A stretch of 64,000 bases of DNA from contig NZ_BSEV01000013.1 of NCBI RefSeq assembly GCF_027922005.1, forward strand, positions 1,384 to 65,383, written 5' to 3'. Each line of letters opens with the position of its first letter. The stretch's first letter is position 1. The notes under the pieces are model-generated. The model was not told where the DNA came from. It searched no databases and was given only the letters and a program-made list of their open reading frames with translations. Source of the stretch: Streptosporangium carneum. Lineage in GTDB: Bacteria > Actinomycetota > Actinomycetes > Streptosporangiales > Streptosporangiaceae. The translations under genes were made by a program, and so were the position numbers. This document shows positions 54,023-62,740 of this stretch, one piece after another.

Positions 54023-54487
54023 TCATGAATGGGATCGGAGCTGTGTGTCCAGAGTCCAGATGCCGACTTCCACGTTGACGACCCTGGTGCGGTAGAGCTC
54101 CCGCTCGGTCAGGATGCAGAGGTCTCCCAGCCCCAACTTGGCCATCACGTGGTCGGAGAAGGGCATCCCCGTCCCCGCTCCCGCAAGCAGCGAACGCAGG
54201 AACCCCTCACCCCATTCGACGGTGTGGAGCACCCAAGGGGCCTGGCCGGCGATGACGAGCTCCAGCAGAGCGCGCAGCCTGTCGGCGTGGTCTCTGCGGA
54301 CTCGGCCGTCGGGGAGTTGAGCGATATGGTTGCCGGTCTCTATGACCGTGGTGACCGGCAGGACGAGATCACACCCTTTTTTCTCGTCCAGCTCGCGTAG
54401 CACGCTCTTCCGGTCCTGGTTCTTTCCGGGAACGTCCAGGATGTTGCAGAGCACCGACGTGTCGACGAACTCCACCCTGCGTGCCAT
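54023..54487 (-). CDS. PIN-domain-like nuclease
   Basis: A protein of 154 residues with a PIN fold pattern: acidic residue in FVDTSVLCN (D9), a glutamate in TVIETGNHIA (about residue 50) and an aspartate in GLGDLCILTE (about residue 122). These would bind metal for RNA cleavage. PIN proteins are typical toxins of toxin-antitoxin modules or effectors of defence systems. It starts 2 bases after the stop of the ATPase gene, so they are one operon; the ATPase is the likely controller. Confidence 0.8.
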   Translation of the reverse strand: MARRVEFVDTSVLCNILDVPGKNQDRKSVLRELDEKKGCDLVLPVTTVIETGNHIAQLPDGRVRRDHADRLRALLELVIAGQAPWVLHTVEWGEGFLRSLLAGAGTGMPFSDHVMAKLGLGDLCILTERELYRTRVVNVEVGIWTLDTQLRSHS

Positions 54488-54489
54488 GC

Positions 54490-55857
54490 CTAGCCGATTC
54501 CCATGAGACGGTCGAACTCGGTGAAGTCACGCGCCTGGGCGGGCTCCTGCTTCAGAAGGCCGGAGGTGACGATCGAGCCGAGATCACCCTGAGCCATCAA
54601 GCTGGGATACCCGTCCATATCGGGGAGTGGCTGGAGATGGGAAAGGCCGGTCTCGCGGTCGCGTGAACAGACGACGACGTTCTTGTGGTCTTCCGCCTCC
54701 AGAGCCGAGAGCAGGGCGGGACTGTGCGTCGTGAAGATCACTTGTGAGGCGGCTTTCTGTGTGGCCTGCTTGACCAGACCAAGTATCTGGGCGGCCTGGG
54801 AGGGATGCAGGCCGTTCTCCAACTCCTCGATCACCAGAGCGGGAGATCTTCTGTCTCCTTCCGCGCTCCGGGCGCCGAGGTCGAGATCCTGTCCTTGCCG
54901 GAGCAGGCTCGTGGCGATGGCCGCGAACCTCAGCAGACCGTCGCTCATCTCCCTGGCGGGTGTGACGGCACCGTCCTCGCGGAGCGCGAGCATCACGTCG
55001 TTGAGCGGGGAACGGATGACCTCGATGTCCGTCACCTCGTGTTCGACGAGACTCTGCACATGGCAGACCAACTGCCGGAAGCGTTCGGGGTCGTGCCTCT
55101 CCATGTGGTCGATCACGGCGGAGAGGTTCTCGGCCGTCCTGCGCAGCCGAATGTCCCGGCTGGGAACGTACTGCCGCATGAGATGGGGGACGGGGTCCAG
55201 ATGGAAGACCCCGCGAAGCGTCTCCAGGACGTCCTGCGCGGCGGTGACGACGCGCCGCTCAGCCTCGGTCTCCCCGGCGAGCCGGAGCGGGAGCTGGCTG
55301 GTGAGAAGGCGATCGGAGCGGAACGAGCTCCTGGGGTCTCGTCCTCGACGGCCGTTGTACCAGGTGGCGTCGATGGTGCCCGATTCCGGATTCGTCTCGG
55401 ATGTCCTGATGAGATCGTGAAGAATCTGGCGTACGGGGTCACGGGTCGATCGGCGTTTTCCTGACAGGCCGACCAGACGCTCGCTGACGATCTCGGGTTC
55501 CGGGCGGACCTGGACCGTGACGTCGAGTTTTATGGCGAAATAGCTGTCACCGAGTCGATCGGGCGCCAAGACGGTGCATCCCAGCTGGAACCGGTCCGCC
55601 CCGTGCGGAGGGCACCCCTCGACGCCTCCCCGCAGCGGCCCCTCGTCACCCCGCCTGCTGTCCAGCGCGTCGACGATGTCCGCACCGGTCGCCAGACGGG
55701 ACAGCACTTCAAGACCGTCGAGAGCGTTGGACTTTCCGCTGCTGTTGCGGCCGATGAGCGTCGTCATGCCGCCCAGAGGAAGAGTCGCCTCGCTGAAGGT
55801 CTTGAACTCGGTGAGGCGCAGCTCGGTCAGGCGAGGCTTCATATCTGAACCGTACAT
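54490..55857 (-). CDS. OLD/AAA15-21-like ABC-type ATPase
   Basis: 455 residues. It is an SMC/RecF-type ATPase with a split head: Walker A GRNSSGKS (residues 36-43), a signature-like EMSDGLLRFAAI (about 300), Walker B ALVIEELENGLHP (about 335-348) and the H-loop FTTHSPALL. The middle (about 80-290) is a long insertion. There is no TOPRIM domain, so it is not a complete OLD nuclease; the PIN protein downstream may supply the nuclease activity. The ATG at 55857 has a ribosome binding site (agggggtg) inside a hairpin; ATG 55842 (MKPRLTEL) is the other possible start. Confidence 0.82.
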   Translation of the reverse strand: MYGSDMKPRLTELRLTEFKTFSEATLPLGGMTTLIGRNSSGKSNALDGLEVLSRLATGADIVDALDSRRGDEGPLRGGVEGCPPHGADRFQLGCTVLAPDRLGDSYFAIKLDVTVQVRPEPEIVSERLVGLSGKRRSTRDPVRQILHDLIRTSETNPESGTIDATWYNGRRGRDPRSSFRSDRLLTSQLPLRLAGETEAERRVVTAAQDVLETLRGVFHLDPVPHLMRQYVPSRDIRLRRTAENLSAVIDHMERHDPERFRQLVCHVQSLVEHEVTDIEVIRSPLNDVMLALREDGAVTPAREMSDGLLRFAAIATSLLRQGQDLDLGARSAEGDRRSPALVIEELENGLHPSQAAQILGLVKQATQKAASQVIFTTHSPALLSALEAEDHKNVVVCSRDRETGLSHLQPLPDMDGYPSLMAQGDLGSIVTSGLLKQEPAQARDFTEFDRLMGIG

Positions 55858-55886
55858 GTGCACCCCCTCACCAGGGGGTGCACATG
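55855..55886 (-). promoter_or_regulatory. Perfect hairpin that buries the ATPase ribosome binding site and start
   Basis: Two perfectly complementary 14-base arms (55855-55868 and 55873-55886) with a 4-base loop. Read as minus-strand mRNA, the second arm contains the AGGGGG ribosome binding site and the ATG at 55857, so the stem would block initiation. It also sits 12 bases after the ABC permease stop and could act as a terminator. Confidence 0.75.
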
Positions 55887-55897
55887 ACGTCGAGGGC

Positions 55898-56614
55898 CTA
55901 CTCGTCGCCGGTCAGGGAGAAGCTCCGCAGGCGCTGGCCCGCCCAGACGACCGCGCCGACCGTGACGACCAGCAGGGCGGTGACGGCGAAGCCGAGTGTG
56001 AGCTCGCTGGACAGGAACGACGACGAGGACACCTGGTCGGCGATCGTCTGCGCCCACTGCTGGATGGAGAACCTGCGGGCGCCGGGGACGAAGTTGCCGA
56101 CCACGCCCTCCCAGATGAGCGCGTAGGCGATGCCGATCGTCACCGCGTGCCGGGTCAGGATGCCCAGCAGCATGAACAACGCCGCGTACGCGAGGCCGCC
56201 GACGAGGGCGCCGAGGGCGAAGCCGTACGCGATGCCGGACTCGAGGTTGATCAGCAGGTAGGCCGCGACGAAGGTCGGCACGGCGGCGAACAGCGCGAGC
56301 ATCGAGGCGGCGACGAGGAACTTGGTCTGCGCGATGACCGGGCGGGAGATCGGCTTGGCCAGCAGGTGGACGATCGTGCCGTCGTCGATCTCGGGGGCGA
56401 TCACACCTGTCCCCGCGATCAGGCCCAGCAGGGGCAGTATCGCGCCGAGGGCGAACTTCTGCATGAACTCGACCGTGATCAGCTCGCTCCCGCCGCTGAC
56501 GATCCGCAGGAGCACGGCCAGAGCGATCAGCACCACCGGCAGCAGGACCAGCAGCCAGATCCTTCTGCGGCCGAGCAGCGCGCGGTAGGAGATTCCGGCG
56601 ATGACAGCGTTCAT
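55898..56614 (-). CDS. ABC-2-type exporter permease (module 2)
   Basis: 238 residues, six hydrophobic segments: for example WLLVLLPVVLIALAVLL, ILPLLGLIAGTGVIAPE and ALLVVTVGAVVWAG. The motif IAPEIDDGTIVHLLAKPISR matches the ABC-2 permease family (including ABC-2-like YwfM/NosY types). It pairs with the ATPase just upstream (stop and start 3 bases apart). Substrate unknown. Confidence 0.9.
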   Translation of the reverse strand: MNAVIAGISYRALLGRRRIWLLVLLPVVLIALAVLLRIVSGGSELITVEFMQKFALGAILPLLGLIAGTGVIAPEIDDGTIVHLLAKPISRPVIAQTKFLVAASMLALFAAVPTFVAAYLLINLESGIAYGFALGALVGGLAYAALFMLLGILTRHAVTIGIAYALIWEGVVGNFVPGARRFSIQQWAQTIADQVSSSSFLSSELTLGFAVTALLVVTVGAVVWAGQRLRSFSLTGDE

Positions 56615-56617
56615 TGG

Positions 56618-57532
56618 TCAGCTGCTCCTGTTGATCAAGTAGGAGAAGACGCTCTCCAGGTCTTCGTCGGCGGGGGAGATCTGCCAGACCCGCACGTTCG
56701 TGTCCCTGGCGACCCTGGGCAGCAGCCAGGTGAACCGCCGGAAGTCGACGGCCTGCACCTCCAGGCCCGTCTCCGTCAGCGCGACCGAGCTGGAGGAGCC
56801 GTCGGCGATCAGCGCCGACGCCAGGCGGCGGTCGTCGCTGGAGCGGACCCGGAACACGTGGGGCCTGTCGGTCATCCTGCGGCGGATCTCGCGGAAGTCG
56901 CCCGAGGCGGCGTGCCGGCCCGCGACCAGGACCTCGATGTGCTGGGCGACCCGCTCGACCTCCTCCAGGATGTGCGAGCTGAACAGGATGGTCTTGCCCG
57001 CCGCGCCCATGTCGCTGACCAGGTCCATCAGGTGCATGCGCTGGCGCGGGTCCATGCCGTTGAACGGCTCGTCGAGCAGGAGCACCTGCGGGTCGTGCAC
57101 GAGCGCGGCGGCGACCTTGATCCGCTGTCGCATGCCCTTGGAGTAGGTCTCGATCCTGCGTTCCCCCGCGGCCTCCATCTCGACCGTGGCGATCGCCTTG
57201 CGCGCCGCGTCCTCGGGGTGGGGCAGCTGGTGGAGTCTGGCGCTGGACAGCACGAACTGCCAGCCGGTGAGGAAGCCGTAGGCGGCCTCGCGCTCGGGGA
57301 CCAGGCCGATCGAACGGTAGATCTCGTGGTTGCGCCAGATCTTCACGCCGTCGAGGGTGACGGTGCCGCCCGACGGGGCGAGGAACCCGGCCATCATGTG
57401 CAGCAGGGTGGACTTGCCCGCGCCGTTCGGGCCGAGCAGGCCGGTGACGCCGGGGCCGATGGTCATCGTGACGTCGTTGACGGCCACCACGTTGCCGTAC
57501 CAGCGGGAGACCTGGGCCAGTTCGATGTTCAT
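56618..57532 (-). CDS. ABC exporter ATPase (module 2)
   Basis: 304 residues. Walker A GLLGPNGAGKSTLL, signature YSKGMRQRIKVAAAL, Walker B VLLLDEPFNGMDP and the switch histidine SSHILEEVERV are all intact. It starts with ATGA overlapping the stop of the module 1 permease. Supplies energy to the permease that follows. Confidence 0.95.
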   Translation of the reverse strand: MNIELAQVSRWYGNVVAVNDVTMTIGPGVTGLLGPNGAGKSTLLHMMAGFLAPSGGTVTLDGVKIWRNHEIYRSIGLVPEREAAYGFLTGWQFVLSSARLHQLPHPEDAARKAIATVEMEAAGERRIETYSKGMRQRIKVAAALVHDPQVLLLDEPFNGMDPRQRMHLMDLVSDMGAAGKTILFSSHILEEVERVAQHIEVLVAGRHAASGDFREIRRRMTDRPHVFRVRSSDDRRLASALIADGSSSSVALTETGLEVQAVDFRRFTWLLPRVARDTNVRVWQISPADEDLESVFSYLINRSS

Positions 57533-58407
57533 CGTGCGGCCGCCTTCCGGTAACGCATGATCAGGGCAATCACGGACAGGGCGATCAGCACGGCCACGAT
57601 CAGGAGCTGCAGCACGACGCTCGTCCCGTCGGGGTAGGCGACGGGCGCGGAGGGGGCCGCGTCGAAGAGCCCGACCTGGACCGCGGCGTCGACCAGGAAG
57701 AACGGGTTGATCATCAGGGCCCAGCCGGAGGCGGTGTAGTTGTTCACCGAGTCCATCGTCGCCGAGACGATGGTCGAGACGGCCGAGGTCAGCAGGTAGA
57801 ACGCGATGACCGAGGCTACGCCGAGGCCGCGCCTCGGGGTGAAGGAGGCGATCGCCACGCCGAGGCAGGCCAGCAGGATCGCGTAGACCGCCGCCCCGGC
57901 CATGGAGGTCAGGTAGCCGCCGGTGTGGGGCGGTCCCTCCAGGTCGATGACCAGCTCGCCGACGTAGAGCACGGTGAGCGGCACGGCCAGCAGCAGGAAC
58001 ATCGCCACGATCATCGCCGCGAGCTTCGCGCCGACGTAGTCCCACAGCGTCACGGGGCGCGACAGGTACAGCGGCAGCACCCGGAAGCGCAGGTCGGGCG
58101 CGACGATGTACGGCGACTGCGCGGCCAGGAAGATCGCCAGCACGGCCTGCATGGTGACGCCGTAGGAGGTGTAGGTCATCCCCGGCTGCTTGAGCAAGGC
58201 CATGATCGCGATGGAGACGACCGCGGGCAGCATCATGACGCCCACGATCAGGAACGGGACGATCTTCGCCCTGGCCGTGCGGCCGAGACCGAAGATCCCG
58301 CGCAGGCTGTGCACGAGCAGGGCGGCGGTGGCGTGACCCCGGCCGAGCCGTGCCCCGCCGTAGTGGCGGTATCCGATGTCGTGGATGACACCCGTGGGCT
58401 CAGACAT
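57529..58407 (-). CDS. ABC-2-type exporter permease (module 1)
   Basis: 292 residues. It begins MSEPTGVIHDIGYRHYGGAR, a pattern typical of actinobacterial ABC permeases, followed by several membrane segments (IVPFLIVGVMMLPAVVSIAI, LLLAVPLTVLYVGELVI, LLIVAVLIALSVIALIM). It overlaps its ATPase by 8 bases upstream and the module 2 ATPase by 4 bases downstream. Confidence 0.9.
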   Translation of the reverse strand: MSEPTGVIHDIGYRHYGGARLGRGHATAALLVHSLRGIFGLGRTARAKIVPFLIVGVMMLPAVVSIAIMALLKQPGMTYTSYGVTMQAVLAIFLAAQSPYIVAPDLRFRVLPLYLSRPVTLWDYVGAKLAAMIVAMFLLLAVPLTVLYVGELVIDLEGPPHTGGYLTSMAGAAVYAILLACLGVAIASFTPRRGLGVASVIAFYLLTSAVSTIVSATMDSVNNYTASGWALMINPFFLVDAAVQVGLFDAAPSAPVAYPDGTSVVLQLLIVAVLIALSVIALIMRYRKAAAR

Positions 58408-59320
58408 CGGCGGGCTCCCTGTCCACGGGCTCTTTGAAGACGTCCTCGATGCGCTGGCGGCCCTGCTCCATGCGGACCAGGCAGAGGTTGAGATCGCAGA
58501 CCACGTCGCGGAGCGTGTCGAAGGTCTCCGGCGCGCGGACGTGGACCAGGAGCATCCGGCCGTGGCGGGTGACGCTCTCACCCAGCTCGGTCAGGCGGTC
58601 GGCCAGCGCCTCCTGTCCTTCCTCGACCTCGACCGTGACGGTCTGGGTGGTCTGGGTGAAGTCGGCGATCGACGAGGAGCGCAGCAGCTTGCCGCCGTCG
58701 ATCACGATGACGTGGTCGCACACCCGCTCCAGCTCTCCCAGCAGGTGGGAGGTGACCAGCACGCTGATGCCGAACTCGGTGCCGATCCTGCGGATCAGCC
58801 CCAGCATCTCGTCGCGGCCCTGCGGGTCCAGGCCGTTGGTCGGCTCGTCCAGGAAGACCAGGCGCGGGTCGTGCACCAGGGCCTGGGCCAGCTTGACCCG
58901 CTGCTTCATGCCGGTCGAGTAGCCGCCCATCACGCGGTAGCGCTCCTCGTAGAGGCCCACGTGACGCAGCACGTCGGCGGCGCGCTCCCTGGCGGCGGTG
59001 CGCGGCAGGCCCGACATCTGCCCCATGTGCACGGTGAACTCCGTGGCGGACAGGTCGGGGGGCAGGCAGTCGTGCTCGGGCATGTAGCCCACGACCCGGC
59101 GGATCTCCGCGCCCTGGGTCATCGCGTTCATGCCGAGCACCTGCGCGCTCCCCGCGGAGGGGGCGAGCAGACCCAGCAGGATCTTGATCAGGGTGGACTT
59201 GCCCGCACCGTTGGCGCCGACCAGGCCGGTGACGCCGGGGCCGACGGTCACGGTGAGCTGGTCGAGTGCCGTCACCCGAGGAAAGTGTCTGGTTAGTCCC
59301 TCGGTGGCGAGGATAGTCAT
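58400..59320 (-). CDS. ABC exporter ATPase (module 1)
   Basis: 306 residues. Walker A GLVGANGAGKSTLI, Q-loop region, signature YSTGMKQRVKLAQAL, Walker B VFLDEPTNGLDP and the histidine switch SHLLGELERV are intact. It is the first gene of the four-gene operon. The ATP-binding domain has a C-terminal extension (about residues 220-306). Confidence 0.95.
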   Translation of the reverse strand: MTILATEGLTRHFPRVTALDQLTVTVGPGVTGLVGANGAGKSTLIKILLGLLAPSAGSAQVLGMNAMTQGAEIRRVVGYMPEHDCLPPDLSATEFTVHMGQMSGLPRTAARERAADVLRHVGLYEERYRVMGGYSTGMKQRVKLAQALVHDPRLVFLDEPTNGLDPQGRDEMLGLIRRIGTEFGISVLVTSHLLGELERVCDHVIVIDGGKLLRSSSIADFTQTTQTVTVEVEEGQEALADRLTELGESVTRHGRMLLVHVRAPETFDTLRDVVCDLNLCLVRMEQGRQRIEDVFKEPVDREPADV

Positions 59321-59390
59321 GCTCGGACCCTACCTATCGGGTGGCGAGAATTCCTCCACCATGCGAAGGAGGCGCGCATCGTCCGAAAGA

Positions 59391-59424
59391 CCGGTCAGCC
59401 CGGGGAACGCGTCGGGCTGACCGG
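59391..59424 (-). terminator. Terminator-like hairpin downstream of the ricin-type gene
   Basis: A perfect 12-bp stem (59391-59402 with 59413-59424), loop of 10 bases. Read on the minus strand it is followed by TCTTTCGG. It lies in the 241-bp gap between the lectin gene and the ABC operon, which holds no other gene I can support. Confidence 0.6.
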
Positions 59425-59561
59425 GAACGGGCTGACGCCGGACGCCGTGTCCACCGGCTTCTACCGGCGGGTCATGGCGGCATCGCGCGCGACGCCGGAG
59501 GGCCGGGCAGCCCCCGGCGTTCGACCCGCGAATTCGCGCCCGGCGTCACGAAAGACCGTGG

Positions 59562-60056
59562 CTAGAACTTCGGGCTCCAGTTCTGGTTGTTTCCCCCGTT
59601 CGCCGAAAGGGTGTAAACCTTTCCGGCCCGGTTGCTGTCCAACATCATGCCTGTCGCCTCGTTCTGGAGTGTCCAGCGGTGCCCGGGATTCTGTCTGGTG
59701 TACCAGAGTTGGTTCTCCCCTCCGTTGCACGGCAGGGTGTAAACCTTTCCGGCTCCGTTGCTGTCGAGGCACCGCCCCGTGGCGGCGTCCCTGATGGTGT
59801 CAGCCCAGGGGCCAGGGTAGAACTTGAAGTTCCAGACCTGGTACTGCCCTCCGTTGCATCCGATGGCGTAGACGTCTCCGGCGTGATTGCTGTCGAGGCA
59901 CAGCCCCGTTTCCCAGTTGCGCAGGATCACTGTGTCGTCCGCGTGGGCCGGAGCGGCGGCGAGGACCGCGGATGTGACCAGCACACTCGCGAATAAAGCG
60001 CGGCGGGCTTTCTGCTTTATCCCGCCTTGGCGGGGCGCGTCTTCCGTGTTGAGCAT
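59562..60056 (-). CDS. Secreted ricin-B-type lectin
   Basis: 164 residues: signal peptide (RRALFASVLVTSAVLAAAPAHA, cleaving near residue 39) and one ricin-type beta-trefoil of three repeats. Each has the DSN(x)AG(D/K)VY and a Q-x-W motif (QYQVW, ENQLW, NNQNW). The CLDSN cysteine pairs occur in the first two repeats but the third has MLDSN. Such domains bind sugars; there is no catalytic domain attached. It lies beside an AraC-type regulator. Confidence 0.9.
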   Translation of the reverse strand: MLNTEDAPRQGGIKQKARRALFASVLVTSAVLAAAPAHADDTVILRNWETGLCLDSNHAGDVYAIGCNGGQYQVWNFKFYPGPWADTIRDAATGRCLDSNGAGKVYTLPCNGGENQLWYTRQNPGHRWTLQNEATGMMLDSNRAGKVYTLSANGGNNQNWSPKF

Positions 60057-60351
60057 GGCCGTCTCCTTTTTGGTGAAGATTTCGGCTCACAAGGCCGGTA
60101 CGCCTGGTGTCGGCCGGCTCGGCGGGGTGGATCTGTGAATCCGTTGTTTCTTACAGGCCGCTGCTTTCCCGGACCAGGCTTGAAACCAGTGTGTTGGTTT
60201 GTGTCTGGGATGTCGTTGACGGTTTCTGCAGTCATTGTTGATGGTTTCTGCGCCGCCCCGCGGCAGGTGCGGAACGTGGGCGCTCCCGGGGGCGTGCCAT
60301 TTCCGTCCCCGCTCCGCGGGCGGCCGGTCGTGACCGTGCTCATGGGCGTGC
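60057..60351. promoter_or_regulatory. Gap between lectin gene and AraC-type gene with direct repeats
   Basis: A 15-base direct repeat, GTTGACGGTTTCTGC at 60215-60229 and GTTGATGGTTTCTGC at 60237-60251 (one difference), has a period of 22 bp, about two helical turns. This layout is usual for AraC-family operators, and the site lies upstream of the lectin gene. Nothing else coding was seen. Confidence 0.5.
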
Positions 60352-61341
60352 TCACGGGTGTGCCGGGGGCCGCCCGCGTGACGAGCGGTAGTCGGCCGGG
60401 GAGACGCCGTAGGCGGTGCGGAAGATGCGGCTGAAGTGGGCGTTGCTGGCGAAGCCCCAGCGGGCGGCGATGACGTGGATCGGGTGGGGGCTCAAGGCGG
60501 GGTCGGCCAGGTCGTGGCGGCAGCGTTCCAGACGCTGCTGGCGGATCCAGGCGGCCACGGTCAGGCCGTGCTCCTGGTCCTGGAAGAGCTGGTACAGGCG
60601 GCGGACGGAGATCTGATGGGCGGCGGCGACGGTCTCGGCGCACAGCGTCGGATCGCCGAGGTTGTGCTCGATGAAGGTGTGGATACGCCTTCGCAGTATC
60701 TGCTGATGGGTCTCGAGCGGCAGGGCGGCGACGTCGAGGTGGTGGGCGCACACGGCGGTGAACAGATCCACGGTGATGGCCGACAGGCGGGTGGCGTCGG
60801 CGGCGGTGTAGCTGGAGGCGTGCCGCAGCAGTTCCTCCAGGTGATGGCGGAGCAGGGCGCCGACGCCGTCGTGGGCGGACAGGCGGGTGGAGGTGAGAGA
60901 GGCGAGTCTGCCGTCCGGCAGCGGCAGCGCGGCTTTGGGGATCTGCAGGACGATGCCGGCGAAACTGCCGGTGCCGTCGGCGGTGATCTGGCCGTGAAAG
61001 GGGTGCGAGTTGTCGTAGAACACCATTTCCCGAGGGCCCGCGGTGGTTTGCCTGCCGAACTGGGTGATCTGTTTGGCGCCGCGCCGGGAAAGCGCCAGGC
61101 AGTACGTCTCAGGGGCGAAATGCTGGATCAGCGTGGAAACATGGTGTGACTGCAGGGACGGGGAGGTCATCGAGTACACCTGCGTCGGGCCGAGGTCGAG
61201 CACGCGCAAGGTGGTGCGGAGGTCGTCCTCGTGATCACCGCGCACCAGGGTGGGCGCCAGGGGCTGGGAAGCCGTCTCCAGGAGCCGGGCGCTCTGGTCG
61301 GGTGCGGGCGGGTTCTCGCTGCGGAACACCGTCTCGATCAT
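60352..61341 (-). CDS. AraC-family transcriptional regulator
   Basis: I chose the ATG at 61341 (MIETVFRSENPP, 329 residues) over upstream GTG/TTG starts. The N-terminal about 200 residues resemble the AraC-type ligand domain family AraC_binding_2; the C-terminal double helix-turn-helix contains LFQDQEHGLTVAAWIRQQRL and ARWGFASNAHFSRIFRTAYG, the second ending SPADYRSSRG. It is downstream of and convergent with nothing; it is read in the same direction as the lectin gene, which is its likely target. Confidence 0.93.
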   Translation of the reverse strand: MIETVFRSENPPAPDQSARLLETASQPLAPTLVRGDHEDDLRTTLRVLDLGPTQVYSMTSPSLQSHHVSTLIQHFAPETYCLALSRRGAKQITQFGRQTTAGPREMVFYDNSHPFHGQITADGTGSFAGIVLQIPKAALPLPDGRLASLTSTRLSAHDGVGALLRHHLEELLRHASSYTAADATRLSAITVDLFTAVCAHHLDVAALPLETHQQILRRRIHTFIEHNLGDPTLCAETVAAAHQISVRRLYQLFQDQEHGLTVAAWIRQQRLERCRHDLADPALSPHPIHVIAARWGFASNAHFSRIFRTAYGVSPADYRSSRGRPPAHP

Positions 61342-61690
61342 CGCCGGTTTCCCGTGACGTGTTCCGTACCTGCCGGAAAAGGTGTTATCGGTCTCCCGTA
61401 TTCGCTGATGCACACGAAACAATCCTTTCGCGTCTTAGGCGGTGCGGTTTTTCCCTCACTGCTTGGACACGAATGAACGGTGGATTGTTCGGAGAGCCGG
61501 GCGGCGAACACGAGCCCACCGCGGACCGGCGCGCGTTCCAACGGCGCGGGAAAGTCCGCTCGGGCCCGAGGCGGGCGTCTGGAGGAAAGGCCGGAGGGCG
61601 GAGAACCGGGGCGCGGTGTGTCACCCGGTGGCCGTGTCCGGTGTGTTTTTCCCGGTCCCCGCGCGGCAGGCTCTCCTGCGGGGCGGTCGT
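61342..61690. other. Gap between AraC-type gene and DUF389 gene
   Basis: About 349 bp. Apart from the AraC gene's own upstream region I see no gene or clear regulatory structure. Confidence 0.4.
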
Positions 61691-62680
61691 TCAGGTGAGG
61701 CGGTCGTTCCCGTGCCCGCGGGGTCCGGGGCGGCCGTTCCCGCGGGGCGACACGGGGAGCCGTACGCCGAACCTCGACCAGTAGGCCCGCTGGAGGAAGA
61801 GCGTCAGCGTTCCGGCGATGATCATGCCCGCGATGTTCACCGCGAGCTGCGCGACCGAAGCCGCCATCTCGTCCCAGCGGGTCAGTGCGGCGGCGACCGC
61901 GAAGTATCCGGCGGCGGGCACGGTGGTGACCGAGATGAAGACGCCCACCAGGGCCGACGACTTGCCCGCGGTGACCGACAGCACCCCGGCCGCGCCCGCG
62001 AGCAGGGCCACGATGAACGACCACTTGTCGGGCTTGACGATGAACTCGATCTCCTCGTGCCCGGTCAGGCTGGACGGGGTGATCCAGCCGAGCCCCCGGG
62101 AGACCAGGGCGCAGGCGAAGGTGATCGCGATGGCGAGGGAGAAGCCGACGGCCAGCGTGCGCAGGGCCTGGCCGATCAGCCCTCTTTCGCGGCGGAGCAG
62201 GCCGAAGCAGATGGCCGCGATCGCGCCGAACTCCGGCCCCAGGACCATCGCGCCGACGATGAGGATGGGGGAGTTGGCGATCACTCCGATCCCCGCGATC
62301 TGCGTGGCGATCGCCAGGAACGTGAGGAACGCCCAAGTGATTTTGGAGTCGTCGGCGACCCTTTTGGCGAGCTCCGCCCAGATCACGGCGTCGTCCCCCT
62401 CGCCGGGAGCCTCCTCCGCGGCGCGGTCGGCCGCGTCCGAGAGGGCCAAGTCGACCTGTTCGGCCGCGATGGAGCCCTCCGTGCTCAGGCCGAGGTGCCG
62501 GAGGTGCTCGATCACCTCGTTGGCGGCCTCCCGTACGACGTCGCACTGGACCAGGTCGCCCGCGGGGGAGCGGGCGACCCCGGGCAGCACGACGAGGTTG
62601 GTCACGCCGACGGCGTCGTCGAGCAGTCGCAGCACGTCCTGGGTGCGCTCGGGCGGACTGATCACGCGTAGATGCAGCAC
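61691..62680 (-). CDS. DUF389 membrane protein
   Basis: 329 residues. An N-terminal cytosolic alpha/beta part (MLHLRVISPPERTQDVLRLL) precedes a hydrophobic DUF389 core from about residue 115: NSPILIVGAMVLGPEFGAIA, FSLAIAITFACALVSRGLGW, SFIVALLAGAAGVLSVT and PAAGYFAVAAAL. DUF389 proteins are widespread and of unknown role; the C-terminus is a basic tail. It starts at GTG. Confidence 0.9.
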   Translation of the reverse strand: MLHLRVISPPERTQDVLRLLDDAVGVTNLVVLPGVARSPAGDLVQCDVVREAANEVIEHLRHLGLSTEGSIAAEQVDLALSDAADRAAEEAPGEGDDAVIWAELAKRVADDSKITWAFLTFLAIATQIAGIGVIANSPILIVGAMVLGPEFGAIAAICFGLLRRERGLIGQALRTLAVGFSLAIAITFACALVSRGLGWITPSSLTGHEEIEFIVKPDKWSFIVALLAGAAGVLSVTAGKSSALVGVFISVTTVPAAGYFAVAAALTRWDEMAASVAQLAVNIAGMIIAGTLTLFLQRAYWSRFGVRLPVSPRGNGRPGPRGHGNDRLT

Positions 62681-62740
62681 GGGCCAACCCTAGGCCTTCG
62701 GGTCCGCCGCCCCGGACCTCGCGGTCCTTCCGCTTGAATG

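Noticed and set aside
59341..59565. A 74-codon plus-strand frame between the ABC operon and the lectin gene
   Set aside because: It covers the terminator hairpin, has no domain or ribosome binding site and fits chance.
61342..61422. A longer AraC-type protein starting at TTG 61422
   Set aside because: The added residues are not typical, and the ATG at 61341 gives a normal family length.
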